Positions 1-5,031 are shown, counted from the stretch's first letter. The stretch: 5,286 bases of DNA from Treponema primitia ZAS-1 (GCF_000297095.1 NZ_AEEA01000038.1:1-5286), one strand, 5' to 3'. The notes: generated from the letters alone by a model not told the origin. Numbers and translations are program-made.

Positions 1-52
1 CGCAGAAAAGATCGACGTGGACAACACCGGGAAAATATCAGGGTTGTTCTAA
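1..52 (+). CDS. fhs: Formate--tetrahydrofolate ligase, C-terminal end only (partial)
   Basis: Reading frame 2 is open from the window edge to a TAA at 50-52 and gives AEKIDVDNTGKISGLF. Fhs (formyl-THF synthetase) proteins characteristically end in a phrase of the form A-x-x-IDVD-x-x-G-x-I-x-GLF, so these 16 residues are recognisable although short. Fhs joins formate to THF with ATP to make 10-formyl-THF in the cytoplasm. The assignment is supported by the next two genes, fchA and folD, which perform the following two steps of the same pathway. The start and catalytic core lie outside the window. A terminator-like hairpin follows 17 bases after the stop. A second, separate fhs begins at 5032, so the organism seems to have two copies. 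Confidence 0.8.
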   Translation, partial: AEKIDVDNTGKISGLF

Positions 53-69
53 TTCAAGAAACAGTGAAT

Positions 70-108
70 AACGGGTAGTGAGTTGTTCTCATTACCCGTT
101 GTTTTATT
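70..108 (+). terminator. Rho-independent terminator or attenuator between fhs and fchA
   Basis: ACGGGTAGTGAG (71-82) pairs with CTCATTACCCGT (88-99) around a 5-base loop TTGTT. All 12 positions pair, one of them as G-U, and A70-T100 can extend the stem. The 3' arm runs into a T-rich tract (TTGTTTTATT, 99-108). This has the form of an intrinsic terminator, but the T run is interrupted by G101 and A106, so it may be leaky. It lies within an apparent operon, only 13 bases before the fchA start codon, and would lower fchA-folD expression relative to fhs or define the fhs mRNA 3' end. Confidence 0.65.
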
Positions 109-115
109 AAGGAAG
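109..115 (+). promoter_or_regulatory. Ribosome binding site that fixes the fchA start
   Basis: AAGGAAG lies 6 bases before ATG 122-124. An in-frame TTG at 83 would add 13 residues, but it falls in the loop of the terminator hairpin, has no ribosome binding site, and its extension does not match the family. ATG 122 is therefore preferred. Confidence 0.75.
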
Positions 116-121
116 TGGAAA

Positions 122-751
122 ATGGGTTTTGCCGAAAAGAGCTGCGTAGATTTTGTAACTGTCCTGGCGAGTAAGGATCCTGTGCCCGGCGGCGGCGGCG
201 CTTCCGCATTGGTGGGCGCTATTGGAACCGCCTTGGGAAACATGGTGGGCTCCCTTACGGTGGGTAAAAAAAAGTACGCCGATGTGGAGGCGGACATCAT
301 CCGTCTGAAGAAGGAGTCCGACCGGCTTCAGGGGGAGTTCCTCGCCCTGGTTCAGCGGGATGCGGAGGTCTTTGAACCCCTGTCCAAGGCCTACGGTCTG
401 CCCAAGGAGACCGAGGCGGAGAAGGCGGAGAAAACCCGGGTCATGGAAGCGGCTTTGAAAGAAGCTTGCTCGGTGCCCCTGGAGATTATGAAGAAGTGCG
501 GCGAGGCCATCAAGGTTATTGAGGAATTCGCCGCCAAGGGCAGCCGTCTGGCCATCAGTGACGCCGGTGTTGGGGTGCTTTTTTGCAAGGCTGCCCTGAG
601 CGGCGCCAGCCTCAACGTGTATATCAACACCGCTGCCATGACCGACCGTAGTTATGCTGAGGATATCAACCGCCAAACCAACGCGCTCCTTGCGGAGTAT
701 GAAGCCCTGGCGGATACGGTTTTCAAAGGCGTAAAAGATCAGCTGAAGTGA
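122..751 (+). CDS. fchA: Methenyltetrahydrofolate cyclohydrolase, FchA / cyclodeaminase family
   Basis: A 209-residue cytoplasmic protein of the formiminotransferase-cyclodeaminase C-terminal family, usual length about 205-210. Visible family motifs are the glycine loop PGGGGAS (residues 22-28), the TVGKKKY segment (46-52), D80 in RDAEVF, and SDAGVG (146-151) followed by LNVYIN (164-169). Stand-alone members of this family in anaerobes act either on formimino-THF or as 5,10-methenyl-THF cyclohydrolase. Here the flanking fhs tail and folD, and the absence of any histidine-degradation gene, favour the cyclohydrolase role, interconverting 10-formyl-THF and 5,10-methenyl-THF. The adjacent FolD has lost residues needed for that step, which strengthens the case. 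It is 29 bases from folD without an intervening terminator, so the two are probably co-transcribed. The remaining alternative is a formimino-THF cyclodeaminase. Confidence 0.88.
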   Translation: MGFAEKSCVDFVTVLASKDPVPGGGGASALVGAIGTALGNMVGSLTVGKKKYADVEADIIRLKKESDRLQGEFLALVQRDAEVFEPLSKAYGLPKETEAEKAEKTRVMEAALKEACSVPLEIMKKCGEAIKVIEEFAAKGSRLAISDAGVGVLFCKAALSGASLNVYINTAAMTDRSYAEDINRQTNALLAEYEALADTVFKGVKDQLK

Positions 752-780
752 TCAAACAGTAAAACTAATCGAGGTATAAA

Positions 781-1629
781 ATGGCTCAGATTTTGAAAGG
801 AAAGGAAGTTGCCGACGCCTTAGTGGAGTCCATGAAGAAGGATGTGGAGGCCCTGAACGCTAAAGGGATCACACCGACCTTGGGCATAGTCCGGGTAGGG
901 GAAAGGGATGATGATATCTCCTACGAGAAGGGCGCCACCAAGCGCTGCGCCTCCGTGGGGGTTGGGATAAAAAACTACGTGCTGCCCGCCGATGCAACCC
1001 AGGACGCCCTGTTGAAGGTGATCCACGAGGTCAACAACGACAAGTCTGTCCATGGGGTGCTGCTCTTCCGGCCCCTGCCCAAGCACATAAACGATGGGGT
1101 AATCCGGGCGGCCCTATTGCCATCCAAGGACATAGACGGCATCACCGACGGCTCCCTGGCCGGAGTGTTTGCCAATATCCCCCTGGGTTTCCCCCCCTGT
1201 ACGGCGGAATCCTGTATGGCGATCCTCGCCCATTACGGCATTGAAATTGCGGGTAAGCGGGTAACCGTGGTCGGCCGCAGCCTCGTAATAGGCCGGCCCG
1301 TAGCAATGATGCTGATGCACAAAAACGGCACCGTTACTATTTGCCACACGAAAACGAAGGACCTCCCTTCGGTGATAAAGGAAGGGGAGATTGTGATCGT
1401 CGCCGCCGGAGTAGCGGAGAGCGTTGGCGCTGAAAGTCTCCGCGCCGGTCAGGTGGTCATTGATGTGGGTATCCATATGAAGGACGGGGGCGGCATGTGC
1501 GGGGACCTAAAGTTCGCCGAGGCTGAACCCATTGTACAGGCCATAACCCCGGTTCCCGGCGGCGTGGGCGCTGTTACCACCTGTATTACCATACAGCATG
1601 TAATTCAGGCGGCTAAGGCCGGATCGTAG
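781..1629 (+). CDS. folD: Methylenetetrahydrofolate dehydrogenase (FolD family), probably dehydrogenase only
   Basis: A 282-residue FolD protein of normal length; GAGG at 771-774 lies 6 bases before the ATG. FolD normally oxidises methylene-THF to methenyl-THF with NAD(P) and also hydrolyses methenyl-THF. The two-domain layout is present: VGER (39-42), KDIDG (116-120), PPCTAES (138-144), the nucleotide-binding signature VVGRSLVIGRPV (163-174), and the C-terminal PVPGGVGAV (257-265). Aligned by eye to E. coli FolD, Tyr50 is kept (Y48) and Asp121 is kept (D119), but catalytic Lys54 is replaced by A52 within YEKGATKRC and Gln98 by F96 within GVLLFRPLP. Loss of the Lys and Gln should abolish cyclohydrolase activity, leaving a dehydrogenase. 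Similar YERGATKR-type FolD proteins occur, as I recall, in clostridia that also carry fchA. The family call is near certain; monofunctionality is inference. Confidence 0.95.
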   Translation: MAQILKGKEVADALVESMKKDVEALNAKGITPTLGIVRVGERDDDISYEKGATKRCASVGVGIKNYVLPADATQDALLKVIHEVNNDKSVHGVLLFRPLPKHINDGVIRAALLPSKDIDGITDGSLAGVFANIPLGFPPCTAESCMAILAHYGIEIAGKRVTVVGRSLVIGRPVAMMLMHKNGTVTICHTKTKDLPSVIKEGEIVIVAAGVAESVGAESLRAGQVVIDVGIHMKDGGGMCGDLKFAEAEPIVQAITPVPGGVGAVTTCITIQHVIQAAKAGS

Positions 1630-1672
1630 ATTACGGAAAAATCTCCGAATATGGTAAACAGGAACAATAGAA

Positions 1673-2560
1673 ATGCAATATGGTATTTATTTTGCCTATT
1701 GGACAAAGGAATGGCAGGCGGATTACAAAAAGTATATCGATAAAGTATCAAAACTGGGTTTTGATATACTGGAGATATCCTGTGCAGCCTTGAAGGATCA
1801 ATATGTTTCGGATTCCCAACTTTTTGATTTGCGGGATTATGCGAAAGAGAAGGGTGTCACCCTGACCGCTGGCTACGGCCCGGCTAAGGGCGAAAATCTT
1901 AGTTCTTCCGATAACCGGGTTGTCAAAAATGCAAAAGCCTTTTATAAGGATGTGCTGGGAAAGCTCAACAAACTCGACATAAGGCTGCTGGGCGGGGGGT
2001 TATACTCATACTGGCCGGTTGACTATTCTCTGCCCATTGATAAGGCGGGGGACTGGAAACGGTCAGTTGAAAATATCAGGGAAATTGCCGCAATCGCCGC
2101 AGACCGCAACGTGGTATTGGGGATGGAGGTATTAAACCGCTTCGAAGGGTATTTGCTTAACACCTGTGAGGAAGGAATTAAGTTTGTCGATGAAGTTAAT
2201 CACCCGAATGTAAAAGTCATGCTGGATACTTTTCACATGAATATTGAGGAAGATAATATGGCTGAAGCCATCCGCATGGCGGGGGATAAGCTTGGGCATT
2301 TTCATATTGGCGAACAGAACCGCAAGGTTCCCGGGAAAGGATGCATCCCCTGGAATGCAATTGGTCATGCCCTGCGGGACATACGGTACAATGGGACGGT
2401 GGTGATGGAGCCCTTTGTCATGCCCGGGGGAACCATAGGGCAGGATATAAAAGTCTGGAGAAATTTACTTCCCGAGACAAGCGAAACGATACTGGATCGT
2501 GATGCCAAGGGAGCGTTGGAATTTGTGAAGCATGTGTTTGGTAGTACTTCTGTTTTATAA
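1673..2560 (+). CDS. D-psicose/D-tagatose 3-epimerase family sugar epimerase
   Basis: A 295-residue TIM-barrel protein of the xylose-isomerase-like sugar epimerase family. It aligns from memory almost end to end with Clostridium cellulolyticum D-psicose 3-epimerase: start MQYGIYFAYW, then LGFDILEI (28-35), GGGLYSYWP (107-115), VLNRFEGYL (153-161), VKVMLDTFHMNIEED (180-194), HIGEQNRKVPG (211-221) and GTVVMEPFV (241-249). The four metal ligands of that enzyme (E150, D183, H209, E244) map to E152, D185, H211 and E246, and the substrate contacts E156 and R215 map to E158 and R217, all with a constant offset of two. It should therefore interconvert ketohexose C3 epimers such as fructose and psicose, using Mn or Co. 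The physiological substrate is unknown. AGGA (1660-1663) is 9 bases before the ATG, and the gap to folD is 43 bases, so co-transcription is likely. It is visibly poorer in GC than fchA and folD, possibly from separate acquisition. Confidence 0.88.
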   Translation: MQYGIYFAYWTKEWQADYKKYIDKVSKLGFDILEISCAALKDQYVSDSQLFDLRDYAKEKGVTLTAGYGPAKGENLSSSDNRVVKNAKAFYKDVLGKLNKLDIRLLGGGLYSYWPVDYSLPIDKAGDWKRSVENIREIAAIAADRNVVLGMEVLNRFEGYLLNTCEEGIKFVDEVNHPNVKVMLDTFHMNIEEDNMAEAIRMAGDKLGHFHIGEQNRKVPGKGCIPWNAIGHALRDIRYNGTVVMEPFVMPGGTIGQDIKVWRNLLPETSETILDRDAKGALEFVKHVFGSTSVL

Positions 2561-2917
2561 CGTTTTTACCGGGTAATACCGGCTGAATATTTCCCCTACC
2601 GTAGTCTCACACTCCTGTAAAAAGGCGAGGTGCTTTTCCAGAAAGGCGGCGCCTTCCCCGGTGAGGTGCGCCTCTCCGCCGCCTTTGCCGCCCTGTTGGC
2701 GGACCACGACGGGAAACCCGATCCATGCCTCTATGCGGGCCAGCAGTTTCCATCCCTTGGTGTAGGACATGCCCATGTTTTCACAGGCCTCGCGGACATT
2801 CCCGCTCCGCCGGATTTCCAAAAGAAGCATTATCATCCCGGGGCCGCAGAATGGTTCTCCCTTTCCGGTCTGGTTTATCAGTGAAATTTTTATTGTCGGC
2901 TTTATGTTTTCAAACAT
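2555..2917 (-). CDS. ModE-like winged helix-turn-helix protein (DNA-binding domain only)
   Basis: A 120-residue protein matching the N-terminal, LysR-like winged-helix domain of the molybdate regulator ModE. The fold signature runs from FCGPGMIMLLLEIRRSGNV (23-41), through the recognition region MGMSYTKGWKLLARIE (48-63), to the wing GGKGGGEAHLTGEG (77-90), where GGxGGG-x-x-LT is typical of ModE. A final helix (92-115) could mediate dimerisation. The molybdate-binding TOBE/Mop domains of full ModE (about 260 residues) are absent, so it either senses molybdenum indirectly or works with a partner. The ATG is 12 bases after the moeA stop, and GAGGGG, overlapping the moeA TGA, serves as its ribosome binding site 8 bases upstream. 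It is the last gene of the mobB-like/moeA operon, so a molybdenum-related regulatory role is likely. Its stop codon overlaps the 3' end of the epimerase gene by 6 bases. Confidence 0.85.
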   Translation of the reverse strand: MFENIKPTIKISLINQTGKGEPFCGPGMIMLLLEIRRSGNVREACENMGMSYTKGWKLLARIEAWIGFPVVVRQQGGKGGGEAHLTGEGAAFLEKHLAFLQECETTVGEIFSRYYPVKTL

Positions 2918-2929
2918 GCTTTGAACCCC

Positions 2930-4171
2930 TCATAGCAATTCTGTGCTGCCGAATAACACTACGTTAACGACACTTCCTGCGGGCAGCGCGGCGCTTCCGG
3001 CGGGTATATCCACAAAACAGTTACAGCTTAGCAGTGAAAGCATATGACCGGAAGAGTGGCCCTCCGGCAGGCTTATCAAGGGGAACTCTTCATCGCCGCG
3101 CTTCGGTTCAAGCCGGGCCCGGATAAAACGGCGCGTACCGCTTTGTTTGGGGAAGGGGGAGATCAGCCGGGCCCTCAGCCGCCGGGTTTCCAGATCCGGC
3201 CGCTGGGCCAGTTTTGCCAGAACCGGCCGTACCAGGAGTTCCAGGTTGGCCATGGCGGCAAAGGGATTTCCCGACAGGCAGATCAGCAGTTTTTTCCGGT
3301 ACACCCCGCAGAGTATGGCGCTGCCGGGCTTGAAGGTCATGCGCCAGAAGAGCTGTTCCGCCCCCAGCAGGGTAAACACATCCCGCATGATGTCCCTGTC
3401 CCCCACGCTCACCCCTCCGGTACTGATAAGGAGATCCAGGTCTTCCATATGGGCGCGTATCTCCGCCGCCGCCGTCTCCGGTTCATCCGCTGCGACGGGC
3501 AGAAGTCTCGGATGGAAGCCCAGTTCTTCAAGCCGGGTGGAAAGGAGGATGCCGTTATTGTTGTATATTTTCCCCGGCGGCAGCGGAGCGCCCGGGGGGA
3601 CGAGCTCATCTCCGGTACACAGTATTCCTATTTCAGGTGGGCGGAATACCGGGACCTCAGCAAGTCCCAAGCCCGCAAGGAGTCCCAGGCGAATAAAGTC
3701 AAGCCCTTCGCCTTCCCGGATAAGCAGCTGTCCCTTCCGGATATCCTCTCCCCGGAAAATATAGTTCTCGTGTTTTTTAACCGGGCGGAAAACCAAAACC
3801 GCCTTCTCCTTTTCCGAAACGTCTTCCTTTGGAAGCATGGCGTCCGAGCCGGCGGGCATGGGCGCCCCGGTCATAATCCTCAGCGCTTCTCCCGGCAGCA
3901 GTGGAGCATCGTGGACAGAACCGGCGTATACCACCCCGGCTATATGCAGCCTCGCCGGATTCGCTTCCGAGGCGCCTGCGGTATCCTCGCTGCGGAAGGC
4001 AAAGCCGTCCAGGGGGGCGCGGTCAAAGGGAGGGTTATCCAGGGGGGCGAGGATGGTTTTACCCGTAACAAGTCCTCGGGCTTTAATCAGGGGGAGGCGG
4101 AGTATCTCCTCTATAGGGATGGTCCTGGCGAGGAGCAGTTCCAGAGCGGCTTCCAAGTCTATTCGTTCCAT
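2930..4171 (-). CDS. moeA: Molybdopterin molybdenumtransferase MoeA
   Basis: A 413-residue protein of usual MoeA length, which inserts molybdate into adenylylated molybdopterin to make molybdenum cofactor. The N-terminal domain carries PFDRAPLDGFA (48-58) with the conserved Asp at 55 (SAMDGYA in E. coli). The central cofactor-binding fold carries CTGDEL (185-190), ISTGGVSVGDRD (249-260), FKPGS (280-284) and LSGNPFAAM (299-307). The C-terminal beta domain carries TRRFIRARL (346-354) and HSSGHMLSLLSCN (372-384). The common GxPGNPVS motif reads CLSGNPFAA here, and KPGKP reads KPGSA. The ATG at 4171 was chosen because AGGA lies 5 bases upstream; an in-frame TTG at 4189 would add six residues and overlap the upstream gene. 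It starts 7 bases after the mobB-like stop and is followed by the ModE-like gene. The product would serve Mo enzymes, plausibly formate dehydrogenase. Confidence 0.93.
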   Translation of the reverse strand: MERIDLEAALELLLARTIPIEEILRLPLIKARGLVTGKTILAPLDNPPFDRAPLDGFAFRSEDTAGASEANPARLHIAGVVYAGSVHDAPLLPGEALRIMTGAPMPAGSDAMLPKEDVSEKEKAVLVFRPVKKHENYIFRGEDIRKGQLLIREGEGLDFIRLGLLAGLGLAEVPVFRPPEIGILCTGDELVPPGAPLPPGKIYNNNGILLSTRLEELGFHPRLLPVAADEPETAAAEIRAHMEDLDLLISTGGVSVGDRDIMRDVFTLLGAEQLFWRMTFKPGSAILCGVYRKKLLICLSGNPFAAMANLELLVRPVLAKLAQRPDLETRRLRARLISPFPKQSGTRRFIRARLEPKRGDEEFPLISLPEGHSSGHMLSLLSCNCFVDIPAGSAALPAGSVVNVVLFGSTELL

Positions 4172-4176
4172 GGGCG

Positions 4177-4185
4177 TCCTATCCT
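4177..4185 (-). promoter_or_regulatory. Ribosome binding site for moeA, overlapping the upstream stop codon
   Basis: On the minus strand AGGATAGGA contains two AGGA cores, 10 and 5 bases before ATG 4171. The TAG stop of the preceding mobB-like gene lies inside this site, so translation of the two genes is probably coupled. It supports ATG 4171 over the TTG at 4189. Confidence 0.7.
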
Positions 4186-4757
4186 GCAAGACGGACCCGG
4201 ACTTGTCCGTCCGCGCTTACCACAGTTATTTCTGCCATAAGTTTCTGTAAAAGACCCGCAGTTATGGGACTTTCCAGGGTGAACTGGGCCAGTTCCGCCA
4301 CCCGTGCTGCACTGGGCTTTACCTGTTCCCCCGCGCCGGCGCTGACCATGATAAAACAACCCGGCTGAACCACTTCCCTAAGGCTATTGGATTCGCCGAT
4401 AACTAGGACAGAGGGGGGTATCTGTTTGAGAAACTCGGAAAAGCCCTCGGCAAGGCTGTTTTTAATTGAACGGAGCCAGTAAACCCGTTCTGCTCCGGCC
4501 CTAAGCAGCCGGGTGGTGTCTTTTCCCATACATTCCGGGGAATTTGGGTTTAAACCCCGTTCTTCCTGCAAAACATAGGAAGACAGATTTGAGCATATCC
4601 CGCACCCCATATCCCCATGATGGCAGGGCGCCCCGGCGTAGGCGGTGGTGGTAACCTTGAGGCCCACCACGGGGAAGCGGTCTTTGAAAAGGCGTATCAG
4701 TTCTTCCGCCAAAACTGTTTTCCCCCTGTTCCGGCCCGTGGCGCCAATGAGGATCAT
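4179..4757 (-). CDS. MobB-like P-loop NTPase linked to molybdenum-cofactor synthesis
   Basis: A 192-residue protein beginning directly with a P-loop strand: MILIGATGRNRGKT (1-14). MobB-type features are VGLKVT (31-36) and GKDTTRLLRAGA (78-89), which matches the GKD-[ST]-x-R-x-x-x-AGA hallmark of the MobB family of GTP-binding proteins in Mo-cofactor guanylation. It is not ordinary MobB. Its P-loop is about two residues longer than the usual GxxGxGKT, the strand that normally ends in VEGF reads VLVIGESNS (117-125), and there is a Cys/His cluster (C45, H46, H47, C52, C55, plus C76) that could hold Zn or Fe-S. The start is uncertain. ATG 4757 has a weak GTGGAA site upstream; ATG 4787 would add ten residues but has no ribosome binding site and coincides with the predicted transcription start. 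First gene of the operon with moeA. A function in cofactor maturation for a molybdenum enzyme is inferred. Confidence 0.75.
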   Translation of the reverse strand: MILIGATGRNRGKTVLAEELIRLFKDRFPVVGLKVTTTAYAGAPCHHGDMGCGICSNLSSYVLQEERGLNPNSPECMGKDTTRLLRAGAERVYWLRSIKNSLAEGFSEFLKQIPPSVLVIGESNSLREVVQPGCFIMVSAGAGEQVKPSAARVAELAQFTLESPITAGLLQKLMAEITVVSADGQVRVRLAG

Positions 4758-4792
4758 TTGTTCCACAGAAAACGCCCTATTGTTCATAATAC

Positions 4793-4822
4793 ATTATATA
4801 CGGCCATCGATTTATTTTTCAA
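4793..4822 (-). promoter_or_regulatory. Promoter of the mobB-like/moeA/modE-like operon
   Basis: On the minus strand TTGAAA (4822-4817) and TATAAT (4798-4793) are separated by 18 bases, a good sigma70-type promoter. Transcription would begin near 4786, almost on the upstream ATG at 4787, which favours translation from ATG 4757. A second candidate, TTGACA (4838-4833) with AATAAA (4816-4811) at 16 bases, would start near 4804 and leave a leader for ATG 4787. Confidence 0.6.
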
Positions 4823-4847
4823 TACAATTCGATGTCAATACAATTCG
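4819..4847. repeat. 13-base direct repeat between the divergent -35 boxes
   Basis: TCAATACAATTCG occurs perfectly at 4819-4831 and 4835-4847, separated by ATG, giving a 16-base period. The left copy overlaps the leftward -35 box and the right copy ends one base before the rightward TTGACA. Location and exact repetition suggest a regulator-binding site acting on both operons; the regulator is unknown. Confidence 0.6.
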
Positions 4848-4854
4848 GTTGACA
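4833..4854. repeat. Inverted repeat of -35-like hexamers in the divergent region
   Basis: TGTCAA (4833-4838) and TTGACA (4849-4854) are exact reverse complements around 10 bases. Both arms read as consensus -35 hexamers facing outward, so the symmetry may reflect back-to-back promoters or may be an operator. It overlaps the right copy of the direct repeat. Confidence 0.4.
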
Positions 4855-4877
4855 AATATTTATCGATATATTATTAT
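4849..4877 (+). promoter_or_regulatory. Strong sigma70-type promoter for the riboswitch-fhs transcript
   Basis: TTGACA (4849-4854) and TATTAT (4872-4877) are separated by exactly 17 bases, with A/T-rich sequence between. Transcription should start near 4884, only a few bases before the ZTP aptamer, as expected for a riboswitch leader. Confidence 0.75.
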
Positions 4878-4883
4878 AGATAA
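4860..4883. promoter_or_regulatory. Candidate operator (ModE-like dyad) over the fhs -10 box
   Basis: TTATCGATA (4860-4868) and TATAGATAA (4875-4883) form an inverted repeat with 8 of 9 positions matching and a 6-base spacer. The left arm continues as ATCGATATAT (4862-4871), which fits the first ten positions of the E. coli ModE half-site ATCGNTATATA as I recall it; the right arm fits that consensus poorly. The dyad covers the -10 element, so binding would repress. The nearby ModE-like gene makes it a plausible partner, but A/T-rich promoter sequence can produce such symmetry by chance. Confidence 0.35.
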
Positions 4884-4890
4884 TGAAATG

Positions 4891-4958
4891 TCCCCGTGAC
4901 TGGCGGAAGTGGATTACCACAAGGGAACGGGATGATACTATAGCCGACCGCCTGGGCA
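4891..4958 (+). promoter_or_regulatory. ZTP riboswitch (pfl motif) aptamer
   Basis: The conserved pfl-motif elements occur in order: CCGTGACTGGCGG (4894-4906), ACCACAAGGGAACGGG (4916-4931) and GCCGACCGCCTGGGCA (4943-4958). P1 pairs CCCGT (4893-4897) with ACGGG (4927-4931). P2 is the hairpin GTGG-ATTA-CCAC (4909-4920). P3 pairs GCC (4943-4945) with GGC (4955-4957). The pseudoknot pairs GGCGG (4902-4906) with CCGCC (4948-4952). This RNA binds ZTP (and AICAR monophosphate, ZMP), purine-pathway intermediates that build up when 10-formyl-THF is short. It commonly precedes fhs and purine genes, and binding turns expression on. Here it sits between a promoter and a terminator in front of fhs, exactly the expected layout. 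Confidence 0.95.
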
Positions 4959-5016
4959 AGCTTTATTGGTTATACGGTGTATTATGCGCTGTATAACCAA
5001 TAAAGCTTTTTATTTT
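4958..5016 (+). terminator. Intrinsic terminator, expression platform of the ZTP riboswitch
   Basis: AAGCTTTATTGGTTATAC (4958-4975) is perfectly complementary to GTATAACCAATAAAGCTT (4991-5008) around a 15-base loop, followed by TTTTTATTTT (5007-5016). An 18-bp perfect stem with a U tract is a strong terminator. It begins at the last conserved base of the aptamer, so ligand binding presumably hinders stem formation and permits read-through into fhs. Confidence 0.92.
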
Positions 5017-5031
5017 ATAAGGAGTTACAGT

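Noticed and set aside
83..121. TTG start giving fchA 13 extra N-terminal residues
   Set aside because: The TTG lies in the loop of the terminator hairpin and lacks a ribosome binding site, while ATG 122 has AAGGAAG at proper spacing.
107..676. A 189-codon open frame on the minus strand opposite fchA
   Set aside because: It mirrors a well-conserved fchA, has low-complexity composition and no plausible ribosome binding context.
1114..1476. A 120-codon minus-strand open frame opposite folD
   Set aside because: It is antisense to the conserved FolD nucleotide-binding domain and has no domain features.
1631..1650. Small hairpin (CGGA/TCCG) in the folD-epimerase gap
   Set aside because: Only about four base pairs and no following T run, so it is too weak to call a terminator.
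2570..2585. CCGG...CCGG symmetry just past the convergent gene ends, considered as a bidirectional terminator
   Set aside because: Four-base arms without a T tract in the correct position on either strand, and it lies within the ModE-like coding sequence.
3044..4240. A 398-codon open frame on the plus strand opposite moeA
   Set aside because: It is antisense to a gene with unmistakable MoeA motifs; the translation has no recognisable domain and is rich in residues expected from GC-rich antisense codons.
4617..4899. Plus-strand open frames of 84-88 codons across the divergent promoter region
   Set aside because: They are antisense to the mobB-like gene, run through the promoters, and have no family resemblance.
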